Part shown: positions 43,881-52,538 of the stretch, piece after piece
How positions within the stretch are numbered: position 1 is the stretch's first letter
Layout of the letters: each line of letters starts with the position of its first letter
Notes under the pieces: model-generated
What the model was told of the DNA's origin: nothing
What the model saw: the letters and a program-made list of their open reading frames with translations, nothing else
Databases searched by the model: none
Assembly (NCBI GenBank): GCA_030424545.1
Contig: JAUHWL010000002.1
Coordinates: 248,001-312,000 of the forward strand
DNA from: Bacteroidia bacterium
Lineage (GTDB): Bacteria; Bacteroidota; Bacteroidia; Flavobacteriales; Schleiferiaceae
DNA length: 64,000 nt
Direction: 5' to 3'
Translations under genes and position numbers: made by a program

Positions 43881-44577
43881 AATATTGAAGAAAATTACCA
43901 TTGCAATTGATGGACACTCATCTACTGGAAAAAGCACATTAGCCAAAGAATTGGCTAAAAAACTAGGATATATTTATGTAGATAGTGGCGCTATGTATAG
44001 ATGTGTTGCACTCTATGCAATGCAGAACAATTTTTTTAAACCCGAATTGCAAGAGCAGTTATTGGTTTCTCATTTAAATCATATTGATATTACATTTAAG
44101 AATAATGCAGCGTCTAAATCAAACCATACATATTTAAATGGCGTTGATGTAGAAGATAAGATTAGAAAAATGGATGTTTCTAATTTGGTAAGTGGGGTAG
44201 CGAAAATTTCTGAAGTACGCGCACATCTTGTTAGAATTCAGAAAAATATGGGTTTAAATAAAGGTGTTGTTATGGATGGCCGAGATATTGGAACGGTTGT
44301 TTTTCCGGATGCCGAATTAAAAATATTTATGACCGCAAGTGCCGAAGTACGAGCCCAAAGAAGATTTGACGAATTATCTAAAAAAGGCCAAAATGTAACG
44401 TTTGAGGGTGTTTTAGAAAATTTGCAAAAAAGAGATAATGACGACAGTAACAGATCGGATAGTCCTTTGGTTGTGGCGGAAAACGCTAAAGTTTTAGATA
44501 ATTCTACAATTGATAGAGAAACTCAGTTTAAATTGGCCTTGCAATGGGCCAAAGATGCAATAGAGAATAAAAATTAA
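43858..44577 (+). CDS. cmk: Cytidylate kinase
   Basis: 239 residues from ATG 43858 inside the porQ end. A TTG at 43885, four bases after the porQ stop, would give KKITIAIDGHSS as the N-terminus, the family norm, so the true start is not settled. P-loop GHSSTGKST, GAMYRCVALYA, and GRDIGTVVFPDAELKIFMTAS are all intact. Phosphorylates CMP and dCMP. It uses the porQ promoter. Confidence 0.93.
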   Translation: MNLDLKNKILKKITIAIDGHSSTGKSTLAKELAKKLGYIYVDSGAMYRCVALYAMQNNFFKPELQEQLLVSHLNHIDITFKNNAASKSNHTYLNGVDVEDKIRKMDVSNLVSGVAKISEVRAHLVRIQKNMGLNKGVVMDGRDIGTVVFPDAELKIFMTASAEVRAQRRFDELSKKGQNVTFEGVLENLQKRDNDDSNRSDSPLVVAENAKVLDNSTIDRETQFKLALQWAKDAIENKN

Positions 44578-44602
44578 ACGTTAGAAACAGGCAAAGAAAT
44601 AA

Positions 44603-44902
44603 TTATTTCGTAGTCTCTCTTTTTCCGCCTCTAGCTACTTGAATTTCGAGAGCTTTAATGTATTCTATGTATTTGGTCATAGCTTCTTCGCGGCTCATAC
44701 CTTGTAACCTTTTCCACTGGTCGTGCATAAAAGTTCTAACTACATCACTATTCTCCGTTGGTCTTTCTAGCGGATTATCTCCCTCGCTTCCTTGCTTAAA
44801 AAAACCGTAGGCGATGAGCATTACATCGGGAGCTTGCTTAGGCAAGTGTTTACCAATTTCTACGTATTTCCAAAATTCTTTTTCTAATGCTGTTTGCTGC
44901 AT
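44603..44902 (-). CDS. Acyl-CoA-binding protein (ACBP)
   Basis: 99 residues. The ACBP four-helix signature is clear: DVMLIAYGFFKQGSEGDN (ligand-binding Tyr and Lys), then WKRLQGMSREEAMTKYIEYIKAL. Binds long-chain acyl-CoA with high affinity and delivers it to lipid enzymes. ACBP is mainly eukaryotic and patchy in bacteria; here it closes an operon with psd and cdsA, which suggests it feeds acyl chains to phospholipid synthesis (inference). Its end faces the cmk end 25 bases away. Confidence 0.93.
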   Translation of the reverse strand: MQQTALEKEFWKYVEIGKHLPKQAPDVMLIAYGFFKQGSEGDNPLERPTENSDVVRTFMHDQWKRLQGMSREEAMTKYIEYIKALEIQVARGGKRETTK

Positions 44903-44946
44903 GCTTTTTATCTACGAGGTTTCAAAAATAGGTATTATTCGTTAGT

Positions 44947-45615
44947 CTAAGATTCTGTTTTTACTTGGGCAATAATTGTTTCTCCGCCTTTTACAACATC
45001 ATCAATGTTTACGCAAATTTCCATGTCTAGCGGAAGAAAAAGGTCTACACGAGATCCAAATTTAATAAAGCCAGAATCTGCACCTTGTTTAACTTCTGTA
45101 TTTTCTTTGGCATACATTACAATTCTACGTGCCAATGCACCCGCAATTTGCCGATACAAAATTTCGCCAACTTTCTCTCCTTCTACAACAACAGTTGTAC
45201 GCTCATTTAGGGTAGATGCTTTTGGATGCCATGCTACTAAAAATTGGCCCGGATGATATTTTGCAAATTTTACTTTACCTGCAACAGGATATCTATTTAC
45301 ATGTACATTTAAAGGCGACATAAAAATGGAAACTTGTTTGCGTTTTCCTTTAAAATATTCTTCTTCTTCAACATCTTCTATGACCACAACTTTTCCATCT
45401 GCCGGAGCAATAATTGCATATGGGTTGGCCTGAATGTTTCTTGCCGGATTGCGAAAAAACTGAAGTACCAATCCATAAAAAACAATAGATACACCAATTA
45501 TTATCTGGTTAATTAGCTCTATAGGAATAAACCAGGCCGTTAAGGTGTTTAAAATGATAAGGGCAAAAAGGGTAAAAAATAAAGGCCTAACCCCTTCACG
45601 ATGAATTCGAATCAT
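44947..45615 (-). CDS. psd: Phosphatidylserine decarboxylase
   Basis: 222 residues, the short (archaeal-type) proenzyme. Two membrane helices at the start (LFFTLFALIILNTL, IIIGVSIVFYGLVLQF), then PADGKVVVIEDV, SIFMSPLNVHVNRYPVAG, and the self-cleavage site FGSR near residue 187 whose Ser becomes the pyruvoyl group. Converts phosphatidylserine to phosphatidylethanolamine at the inner membrane. Located 9 bases after cdsA. Confidence 0.95.
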   Translation of the reverse strand: MIRIHREGVRPLFFTLFALIILNTLTAWFIPIELINQIIIGVSIVFYGLVLQFFRNPARNIQANPYAIIAPADGKVVVIEDVEEEEYFKGKRKQVSIFMSPLNVHVNRYPVAGKVKFAKYHPGQFLVAWHPKASTLNERTTVVVEGEKVGEILYRQIAGALARRIVMYAKENTEVKQGADSGFIKFGSRVDLFLPLDMEICVNIDDVVKGGETIIAQVKTES

Positions 45616-45624
45616 AACTTAATT

Positions 45625-46437
45625 TTAGTACGTAAAATAACGGAGGTAAAAGTAGACAATGGGTACTGAAAAAAGAAAGCTATCTAAGCGATCTAATATA
45701 CCTCCGTGCCCGGGAATAATATTTCCAGAATCTTTTACTCCGGCTGATCTTTTTAATGAAGATTGAAATAAATCTCCTATGGAACCAAATATGGCAACAA
45801 TGGCTGAAAAAATAATCCACTCTATTGTTGACATGATGGGCCAGAACTTTGATAATGCAAAACCAACTAATAGCGATCCTATTAATCCACCAACAAATCC
45901 TTCTATAGATTTTTTAGGAGATAGACGTTCTATAAGCTTGTGTTTACCAAATTTTTTGCCTGTTAAAAATGCAGCGGTATCGTTTGCCCATAAAATTATA
46001 AATAGACCTAGTAAATATTCTGGCTGCCAAATTCCATCTATATATGCAATGCTTATGGCTAAGCTAGTAGGTAAAAAAAGGTAAATAAAGCTAAATGTTA
46101 CTTTGCTTAATCTGTCTGAATTAGTTTCAGAACCCTTGCTAAATAAATGCTGTAAAAACAATGCAAGAATAACCATGGCCATAAATGGCAAAAGATGGTC
46201 TTGAAAATCATAAGAAAAGGAAAGGTGAGCTACTAGGGCAAATATCCCTAGTAAACTAGCAGAAGTATAAAGCAAACCAAAGTTTTGCCCGTTCTGTAGA
46301 TGTTTCATTTCTATCATACCCATTACATAGATAAGCGATAATATAAACAACAATCCGCTTGGATGAAAAAATACACCCGCAATTACAACGGCTACATAAA
46401 TAGAACCGAAAAGCGCCCTTTTGGCTAATTCACTCAT
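45625..46437 (-). CDS. cdsA: Phosphatidate cytidylyltransferase
   Basis: 270 residues, about eight membrane helices. C-terminal signature KRSAGVKDSGNIIPGHGGILDRLDS with the catalytic Asp residues, and KSIEGFVGGLIGS before it. Makes CDP-diacylglycerol from CTP and phosphatidate, the precursor of the phosphatidylserine used by psd. Its ATG shares one base with the stop of the LUD gene. Confidence 0.96.
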   Translation of the reverse strand: MSELAKRALFGSIYVAVVIAGVFFHPSGLLFILSLIYVMGMIEMKHLQNGQNFGLLYTSASLLGIFALVAHLSFSYDFQDHLLPFMAMVILALFLQHLFSKGSETNSDRLSKVTFSFIYLFLPTSLAISIAYIDGIWQPEYLLGLFIILWANDTAAFLTGKKFGKHKLIERLSPKKSIEGFVGGLIGSLLVGFALSKFWPIMSTIEWIIFSAIVAIFGSIGDLFQSSLKRSAGVKDSGNIIPGHGGILDRLDSFLFSVPIVYFYLRYFTY

Positions 46438-47072
46438 TAAAAAGAATCTTCAATAAGTAATAAAAATAATACACGGTTTTTATTGGGGTCTGCCGATGCA
46501 ATTTTTACAGATTCATCATTTGGGCCTTTTAAAACCGAGATTTTTTCAGGCCTCTGGTTTCGGTAAAGATGATTAACCCGGCTCATTGCACCATGTAGGT
46601 TTTCTACCAATTGCGAAGTTTTTCCTATTGCAATATGGTAATTGGGCATGTCATCTATTCGGGTACCTTTTGCTTGATGCTCGGTAATCATTATTCCTCC
46701 ATTAAATGCAATTAATGCTTCACAATACGTGCAAATTGTATCGCATTCTTTCAAATTATCTAATATATTCGGAATGCCTTCATTTTTTAAAAATGATAAA
46801 ATATTATCATCAGGAGAACCAATTGCCATTAGTTCATGTTCCGCTATAATATTTTTTAGATTTTCTACAAGTTCTGCTTTGGTACCACAATAAACAAAGT
46901 GCCCGCCATTCTGGGTAAATTGTTGAACATAGCGAACATCAACAGGGTCTTTAACTTTAGGCGCAAATTGCCCACGTACTTCAGTGCCATCACCTGCTGG
47001 CGCAGGCGATCCACTAATAACACGCATTAACTTTCCTAAAAAACCTTTTTTACTTGTGTCTTTATCCGCCAT
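46437..47072 (-). CDS. LUD domain protein (LutC/YkgG-like)
   Basis: 211 residues. After a basic N-terminus (KKGFLGKLMRVISG), the LUD fold appears: HFVYCGTKAELVENLKNII, CEALIAFNGGIMITEHQ, NYHIAIGKTSQLVENLHGAM. LutC-like proteins act in lactate oxidation with LutA and LutB, but neither is nearby. Its position between ftsH and cdsA, coupled to cdsA by a one-base overlap, does not match lactate use, so its job here is open. Confidence 0.82.
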   Translation of the reverse strand: MADKDTSKKGFLGKLMRVISGSPAPAGDGTEVRGQFAPKVKDPVDVRYVQQFTQNGGHFVYCGTKAELVENLKNIIAEHELMAIGSPDDNILSFLKNEGIPNILDNLKECDTICTYCEALIAFNGGIMITEHQAKGTRIDDMPNYHIAIGKTSQLVENLHGAMSRVNHLYRNQRPEKISVLKGPNDESVKIASADPNKNRVLFLLLIEDSF

Positions 47073-47116
47073 TCTTGGCTAATTCATTTCATGAATGAGC
47101 CCAAAAATAAGAAACT

Positions 47117-49234
47117 TTAACTCACTTCTGGTGTATCTATTTCTTGGTTAGATTCAATTTTATTTTCATCTAAATCAGTGGCTTTTTTTTCTACAGATTT
47201 ATCTGTCGATTCATTGTCTAATTCATTGATAGCGATGCTATTTGAAGTTTCTTTTTCCCATTTTCTTTTTCCGAAAATTTTCTCTAAATCTTCTTTAAAC
47301 AGTACTTCTTTTTCTAAAAGATGCTCAGCCAATTCTATCAACTTGTCCTTATTGTCGGTTAAAATCTTCTGTGCTCTTACATATTGCTCTTCAATTAATT
47401 TAGATATTTCTTCATCAATGGTCTGAGCTGTTTTTTCGCTATAAGGTTTGTCAAACGTATATTCTTGTTGTCCAGAAGAATCGTAGTAAGTGATGTTTCC
47501 AATTTTATCATTCAGGCCATAAACGGTAATCATGGCTTTGGCCTGCTTGGTCACTTTTTCTAAATCGCTAAGGGCTCCAGTAGAAATATTATTAAAGATT
47601 ACTTTTTCGGCAGCTCTACCACCAAGCGTAGCACACATTTCATCTAACATTTGTTCTGTGTTGGTAAGCTGTCTTTCTTCTGGTAAATACCAAGCAGCTC
47701 CTAAAGATCTACCTCTGGGCACAATGGTAACTTTTACCAAAGGCGAGGCATGTTCGCATAACCAACTTACGGCCGCATGACCAGCTTCGTGGTAAGCAAT
47801 TGTTTTCTTTTCGTTTGGAGTAATGATTTTGCTTTTCTTTTCAAGTCCACCAACAATTCTATCAACGGCATCTAAAAAGTCTTGTTTTTCTACAATTTCT
47901 TTGCCTTTACGGGCGGCTACCAAAGCTGCCTCGTTACAAACGTTGGCAATATCAGCGCCAGAGAATCCAGGTGTTTGACGAGCAAGAAAGTCAACATCAA
48001 TTTTTTCTGCCGTTTTAATGGGTTTTAAATGAACTTCAAATATTTCTTTACGCTCGTTAAGCTCGGGTAAATCAACATAAATAAGTCTATCAAATCTACC
48101 AGCTCTCATTAATGCGCGGTCTAGCACATCAGCTCTGTTGGTAGCAGCCATTACAATAACATGCTCTTTGGTTCCAAAACCGTCCATTTCTGTAAGGAGC
48201 TGATTTAATGTGTTTTCACGTTCGTCATTACCACCAGTAATGTTGTTTTTTCCTCTTGCTCTACCAATGGCATCTATTTCGTCAATAAAGATGATGCAAG
48301 GAGATTTTTCTTTGGCTTGTTTAAATAAATCGCGTACACGAGATGCACCAACACCCACAAACATTTCAACAAAATCTGATCCTGACAAAGAATAGAAAGG
48401 AACTTCGGCTTCTCCAGCAACGGCTTTTGCCAACAAGGTTTTACCTGTTCCGGGAGGCCCCGATAGCAAAACACCACGAGGTATTTTACCACCTAGATTG
48501 GTGTATTTTTTAGGGTTTTTAAGAAAATCTACTATTTCTTTTACTTCTTCTTTACCTTCTTGTAAACCTGCTACATTTTCAAATGTTACTTTAACTTTTG
48601 TTTCTTGGTCATATACTTGGGCACGAGATTTACCGATGTTAAAGATTTGAGATCCGGGGCCAGAACCGCCACCGCTCATTCTACGCATAATAAATAACCA
48701 AATGGCCAGCATAATAATAATGGGCAAAGTCCAAGCTAAAATATCTCCCCAATAGTTTTGTTGTTCTTCGTAAGTAGGGTATATTTTTTCTAAGGATGAA
48801 TTTCCTGTGTAAAATTCATCAAGTCTTTTTTCAAATGTTTCGGCAGGCATTTCAAACATATAATGTGGGCCTGGGTTTTTTCCTTCTCCGAATTTTGAAT
48901 TAGCGATGTCATCAAATTTTTCTTTGCTTAGCGCTTCCTGTTTGATAAATACATAAACTTTCTTTTCGTTTATAATTTTAATTTTCTCTACATCATCTTC
49001 TTGTAAAAATTCTGTTAGCGCGTTATAAGAACTTGGTTGCACAGAAAAATTAAGGTTGTTAAAAACACTCATGCTTATAAAAAGCAAGAATATGGCTCCG
49101 TAAACCCACATAAAATTAAAACCACCTTTCCCTTTGTTGGGTTTAGGTTTATTACCGTTTCCAGCTTGTTTGCTAAACTGCTCTTTCAGCTTGTCTAACT
49201 GACTTTTTTCGTCTTTATTTTCGTTTTCTTTCAT
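47117..49234 (-). CDS. ftsH: ATP-dependent zinc metalloprotease FtsH
   Basis: 705 residues. Two membrane helices (about 42-60 and 165-184) flank a periplasmic domain; AAA+ module with Walker A GPPGTGKT at about 259-266, pore motif FVGVG, second-region-of-homology arginines ([11 protein letters not shown]), and zinc site HEAGH around 480. Degrades membrane and cytosolic proteins; in other bacteria it controls lipid A and phospholipid balance, which fits its operon with cdsA and psd. An acidic tail of about 40 residues follows the peptidase domain. Confidence 0.97.
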   Translation of the reverse strand: MKENENKDEKSQLDKLKEQFSKQAGNGNKPKPNKGKGGFNFMWVYGAIFLLFISMSVFNNLNFSVQPSSYNALTEFLQEDDVEKIKIINEKKVYVFIKQEALSKEKFDDIANSKFGEGKNPGPHYMFEMPAETFEKRLDEFYTGNSSLEKIYPTYEEQQNYWGDILAWTLPIIIMLAIWLFIMRRMSGGGSGPGSQIFNIGKSRAQVYDQETKVKVTFENVAGLQEGKEEVKEIVDFLKNPKKYTNLGGKIPRGVLLSGPPGTGKTLLAKAVAGEAEVPFYSLSGSDFVEMFVGVGASRVRDLFKQAKEKSPCIIFIDEIDAIGRARGKNNITGGNDERENTLNQLLTEMDGFGTKEHVIVMAATNRADVLDRALMRAGRFDRLIYVDLPELNERKEIFEVHLKPIKTAEKIDVDFLARQTPGFSGADIANVCNEAALVAARKGKEIVEKQDFLDAVDRIVGGLEKKSKIITPNEKKTIAYHEAGHAAVSWLCEHASPLVKVTIVPRGRSLGAAWYLPEERQLTNTEQMLDEMCATLGGRAAEKVIFNNISTGALSDLEKVTKQAKAMITVYGLNDKIGNITYYDSSGQQEYTFDKPYSEKTAQTIDEEISKLIEEQYVRAQKILTDNKDKLIELAEHLLEKEVLFKEDLEKIFGKRKWEKETSNSIAINELDNESTDKSVEKKATDLDENKIESNQEIDTPEVS

Positions 49235-49242
49235 CTTTCTAA

Positions 49243-49608
49243 TTATATCTTAATGGTGATTGCATCACCCCATAAGCTTTCTAAATCGTAAAATTCTCGC
49301 ACATTTTTTTGGAATATATGTACGGTAACGTTTACGTAATCTAACAACACCCATTCTGCTGTAGTTGTTCCTTCAATATGCCAAGGTTTTTCACCTAGTT
49401 GTTCTCGTACTCTTTTTTCAACAGAATTGGCAAGCGCATTTACTTGGGTATTTGAATTACCATCACAAATAATGAAGTAATCACAAATTGTATTTTCAAG
49501 TTTTGTTAAATCTAGAATGATAATGTTTTCACCTTTTATATCTTCCAGACCTTCAATTATTTGATCTATTAGTGGTGATATTGATTTGCGTTTTGCGATT
49601 TTCGTCAT
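49243..49608 (-). CDS. rsfS: Ribosomal silencing factor RsfS
   Basis: 121 residues from ATG 49608; a longer frame overlapping birA is rejected as no family sequence lies upstream. Motifs: LIDQIIEGLEDIKGENIIILDL, ICDYFIICDGNSNTQVNALANSV, GTTTAEWVLLDYVNVTVHIF and ARxFYxLE-like VREFYDLESLWGDA. Binds L14 and blocks subunit joining in starvation. First gene of the ftsH-cdsA-psd operon; stop 8 bases before ftsH. Confidence 0.94.
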   Translation of the reverse strand: MTKIAKRKSISPLIDQIIEGLEDIKGENIIILDLTKLENTICDYFIICDGNSNTQVNALANSVEKRVREQLGEKPWHIEGTTTAEWVLLDYVNVTVHIFQKNVREFYDLESLWGDAITIKI

Positions 49609-49631
49609 GCGTTTATTCCAAGAATGAGCGT

Positions 49632-49659
49632 CAAAATTAATTGATTTGACTATAACAAA
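49632..49659 (-). promoter_or_regulatory. Promoter of the rsfS-ftsH operon
   Basis: Minus strand TAATTTTG at 49639-49632 (perfect TAnnTTTG) and TTTG at 49659-49656, separated by 16 bases, slightly shorter than usual. It lies 23 bases before the rsfS start. Confidence 0.5.
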
Positions 49660-49706
49660 TGGGGTGCCATGACTGTTAATGTCCGTTAAAAAAGTTGTGA
49701 TTAATA

Positions 49707-50450
49707 ATGAATGCAAACAATTTATTTACACCTTATTACTTTAAAAGCCTAGAATCTACCAATTCATGGGCTAAAAAAGCATATTCTGAAGGAAAAATAG
49801 ATTCTGGAGACGTAATTGTTACAGAAACACAAACGGCCGGAAGAGGGCAGATGCGGACAATGTGGCATGACGAATTTGGAAAGAATGCTTTATTTACTGT
49901 TGTTATTGACGTGCCTAATTTTTCAGTGGCTCATTTTTTTAGAATAAATGCTGTTGTTTCTTTGGCTATAGTTGATGTTTTGTCTTCTATAATGAAAACG
50001 GAAATTAAATGGCCAAACGATATTTATATCGGAAATAAAAAAGTTGGCGGCATTTTGCTAGAAACAATTATTCAAGGCAATTTTATAAAAACTGCTTTTA
50101 TTGGCATTGGCTTAAATATCAATCAATTAATTTTTCCAGAAGGTGTTAATGCTACTTCACTTGCCGTTGAAATTTCTAAGGAGTTAGACAAAAACGAAAT
50201 TATATTACAAATTTTAGAGAAGCTTTCTACAAGAATTGCCCAATTACATGCGCCAAACCTATTAAGAAATCAATATTTTAAGAATTTAAAAGGGACTTCA
50301 ACTTTTTACAGATATCAAACTGAAACTGAGCAATTTTGGGCAAAAATTCATAAAATAGAGGAAGACGGCCGTTTGGTATTGCAAAAAAAAAATAATGCAA
50401 CGTTGCATTATTTTAATTTTAAAGAAGTGCAAATGGTATTTGCCACCTAG
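49707..50450 (+). CDS. birA: Biotin--[acetyl-CoA-carboxylase] ligase
   Basis: 247 residues, monofunctional: it begins directly with the catalytic domain, without the DNA-binding HTH of E. coli BirA. Motifs: SLESTNSWAKK, TETQTAGRGQMRTMW (the biotinyl-AMP loop; GRGQ rather than GRGR), KWPNDIYIGNKKVGGIL, and GIGLNIN. Attaches biotin to carboxyl-carrier proteins. It is divergent from rsfS by 98 bases and its end overlaps the SRPBCC gene by 4. Confidence 0.95.
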   Translation: MNANNLFTPYYFKSLESTNSWAKKAYSEGKIDSGDVIVTETQTAGRGQMRTMWHDEFGKNALFTVVIDVPNFSVAHFFRINAVVSLAIVDVLSSIMKTEIKWPNDIYIGNKKVGGILLETIIQGNFIKTAFIGIGLNINQLIFPEGVNATSLAVEISKELDKNEIILQILEKLSTRIAQLHAPNLLRNQYFKNLKGTSTFYRYQTETEQFWAKIHKIEEDGRLVLQKKNNATLHYFNFKEVQMVFAT

Positions 50451-50839
50451 TGTATTTTTTGCATGTTATCTGCCAAATGATTTACAAAACTATTTAGAGG
50501 CCTTTGCACCATCAATTTTAGCATTGGGTTAAAGTTCCCTTCAAAATGTAATTGCGCCTTTGTTTTATCACCGAAAGGTTCAAACCTAACGCGTAGCAAA
50601 AACGGAATTTTATCGCTGCTAGATTTTAGCAAAACTTGTTCTTCGCTTATTTCTTCTACTTTTAAACGTACCTCAGGCATACCTTTTAAAGCAAACAAAA
50701 AGGAAGATTCATTGGCTTCGAATTTCACAACCTCTGGTGGCATTAGTTCTTTAAAACTTGCTGGGTTAGAATAGTGTGCAATTAATTCTTTTACGCCCAA
50801 ATTAATTTCTAATTCAGGGCTATCTATTTTTGTATTCAT
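50447..50839 (-). CDS. SRPBCC-like (START-type) protein
   Basis: 130 residues. The pattern LEINLGVKELIAHYSNPASFKELMP, FLFALKGMPEVRLKVEEI, and the final helix LMVQRPLNSFVNHLADNMQ fits the helix-grip fold of the SRPBCC superfamily. Ligand unknown. It lies 18 bases downstream of pyrE on the same strand and may be cotranscribed; no link to pyrimidine synthesis is evident. Confidence 0.75.
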   Translation of the reverse strand: MNTKIDSPELEINLGVKELIAHYSNPASFKELMPPEVVKFEANESSFLFALKGMPEVRLKVEEISEEQVLLKSSSDKIPFLLRVRFEPFGDKTKAQLHFEGNFNPMLKLMVQRPLNSFVNHLADNMQKIH

Positions 50840-50857
50840 TTTCTATAAAATATTATT

Positions 50858-51499
50858 TTAACGTCCCCAAGAGTCTGGGGTTTCTCTCCAGTTTTCTAGC
50901 AATGTAGTTTCTGCATCTGTTATGTATCCTGTACTGGCAGCTTGTTCTAACAGACTTGGATAATCACTTAAAGTAACCAGTTCAATATTGGCATCTGTAA
51001 AGTTGTTTTTAGAGATGTCAAAATCGTAGGTAAAAATGCCCATCATTCCTAAAACTTTAGCACCAGATTCTCGTAAAGCCTCAACGGCACTTAAACTGCT
51101 GCCACCTGTGCTTATCAAATCTTCTATAACCACCACGCGTTGGTTAGGTTCTAAAACGCCTTCTACTTGGTTTTGTTTTCCATGCTCTTTTGCTTTACTG
51201 CGCACATAAACAAACGGCAACCCCATTTCTTCGGCCACCAAAACACCAAGTGCAATGGCACCTGTGGCCACACCAGCAATTACATCAGGCTTGCCAAATT
51301 GTTGCTCAATTTGTTTGGCCATTTCGCTGCGAATGTAATTGCGAATTAAGGGGTACGATAAGGTTAGACGGTTATCGCAATATATGGGGGATTTCCATCC
51401 CGAAGCCCACGTAAAGGGGTCGGTTGGCTGAAGTTTTATTGCCTTTATTTGCAGCAAAGATTCGGCTACTTTACGGGCAGTTTCTTGGTTTAAAATCAT
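50858..51499 (-). CDS. pyrE: Orotate phosphoribosyltransferase
   Basis: 213 residues. Joins orotate to PRPP in pyrimidine synthesis. Opens ILNQETARKVAESLLQIKAIKL, with FTWASGWKSPIYCDNR (substrate loop), GVATGAIALG and the PRPP-binding VVVIEDLISTGGSS. The ATG is the standard family start. Its start codon overlaps that of the divergent NUDIX gene (CATG), and a TACATTTG box ends only four bases upstream. Confidence 0.96.
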   Translation of the reverse strand: MILNQETARKVAESLLQIKAIKLQPTDPFTWASGWKSPIYCDNRLTLSYPLIRNYIRSEMAKQIEQQFGKPDVIAGVATGAIALGVLVAEEMGLPFVYVRSKAKEHGKQNQVEGVLEPNQRVVVIEDLISTGGSSLSAVEALRESGAKVLGMMGIFTYDFDISKNNFTDANIELVTLSDYPSLLEQAASTGYITDAETTLLENWRETPDSWGR

Positions 51500-52109
51500 G
51501 TCGCAAATGTATTATAAAGTTTTTATCAGCCCTAAGGAAATTGCCTTTGCAAACACACAATTAGATGGATTTTGCACAGCTCCAAATTTTACAAGACCAG
51601 AAGATTTATTAACCTTTATTAATGGCTGCGAAGAGGATAAAATTGTGGTTTTGGATGATGATGGAAAAACTTGGAAAGCATTTAAGAAACACCATGTATT
51701 AATAAAGGCTGCGGGTGGCTTGGTCAAAAATGAGCAAGGTGATTTATTGGTGATAAAAAGATTAGGCTATTGGGATTTACCCAAAGGCAAGATAGAATTA
51801 GGTGAATCAATACCTATTGCGGCAGAGCGCGAGGTAAAAGAAGAATGTGGCATTACTAAGGGGCTTACTCTTCTTGATAAATTGCCTGATACATATCATA
51901 CATATCAGCATAAAGGGCAAAATGTATTAAAACAAACACATTGGTTTTTTATGCGCTATAGCGGCTATGACATTTTATCTCCGCAACTGGAAGAAGGAAT
52001 TACCGAAGTGTGTTTTATGCCCAAAAAAGAGGTGGAAAATGTAGCGATGAAGAATACCTATAAATCGCTATTGCCTTTATTTAATGCGTACTTGGGGCGG
52101 AACAAATAG
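51498..52109 (+). CDS. NUDIX hydrolase
   Basis: 203 residues. An N-terminal strand-rich segment of about 65 residues (YYKVFISPKEIAFANTQLDG) precedes a NUDIX domain with the box GKIELGESIPIAAEREVKEECGI in near-canonical form (GxxxxxE, REUxEE). Hydrolyses nucleoside diphosphates linked to some group X; substrate unknown. Start may be ATG 51498, overlapping the pyrE start, or ATG 51507, which fits the family N-terminus (MYYKVFI) as well. The 3' end overlaps coaD by 33 bases. Confidence 0.9.
   Translation: MSQMYYKVFISPKEIAFANTQLDGFCTAPNFTRPEDLLTFINGCEEDKIVVLDDDGKTWKAFKKHHVLIKAAGGLVKNEQGDLLVIKRLGYWDLPKGKIELGESIPIAAEREVKEECGITKGLTLLDKLPDTYHTYQHKGQNVLKQTHWFFMRYSGYDILSPQLEEGITEVCFMPKKEVENVAMKNTYKSLLPLFNAYLGRNK
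51504..51511 (-). promoter_or_regulatory. Candidate -7 box of pyrE, inside the NUDIX gene
   Basis: Minus strand TACATTTG ends four bases before the pyrE ATG, implying a transcript that begins at or next to the start codon. It lies in the first codons of the divergent NUDIX gene. Confidence 0.5.
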
Positions 52110-52538
52110 GGTGTAATCGCCATTGTTTCTAATCACATCTCGTACAATACTGCTACTTATAAAACTATGTTCTGCCGAGGTAAGAATAAAAACAGTATCA
52201 ACTGTTGGTAGCATTTTTCTGTTGGCCTGAGATATAGCTTTTTCAAATTCAAAATCGGCCGGATTTCTTACTCCACGTAATAGAAACTGAGCATGACATT
52301 TTTGGGCAAAATCTATAGTTAACCCTTGGTACACTTCTGTTTCTACTTTGGGTTCGTTTGCAAAAGTGTCATTTATCCAACTCAACCTTTGCTCTAAAGA
52401 AAACATGTAATTTTTTGTTGCATTTTTTCCTAAGGCTACAATTATTTTGTCAAATAAGGGTAGGGCTCTGGTTATTACATCTACATGCCCATTTGTAATG
52501 GGATCAAAACTACCCGGAAAAAGTGCTATTTTTTTCAT
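52077..52538 (-). CDS. coaD: Phosphopantetheine adenylyltransferase
   Basis: 153 residues. Starts KKIALFPGSFDPITNGHVDVI, the nucleotidyltransferase T/HxGH signature, followed by LLRGVRNPADFEFE and the ISSSIVRDVI motif. Penultimate step of CoA synthesis, so the window holds both coaX and coaD. ATG overlaps the ddl stop (ATGA). The stop lies inside the end of the NUDIX gene on the other strand. Confidence 0.97.
   Translation of the reverse strand: MKKIALFPGSFDPITNGHVDVITRALPLFDKIIVALGKNATKNYMFSLEQRLSWINDTFANEPKVETEVYQGLTIDFAQKCHAQFLLRGVRNPADFEFEKAISQANRKMLPTVDTVFILTSAEHSFISSSIVRDVIRNNGDYTLFVPPQVRIK

Noticed and set aside
49609-49716. Longer rsfS reading frame overlapping birA
   Set aside because: The extra 36 residues do not resemble RsfS, would overlap the birA start, and cover the consensus promoter at 49632-49659.
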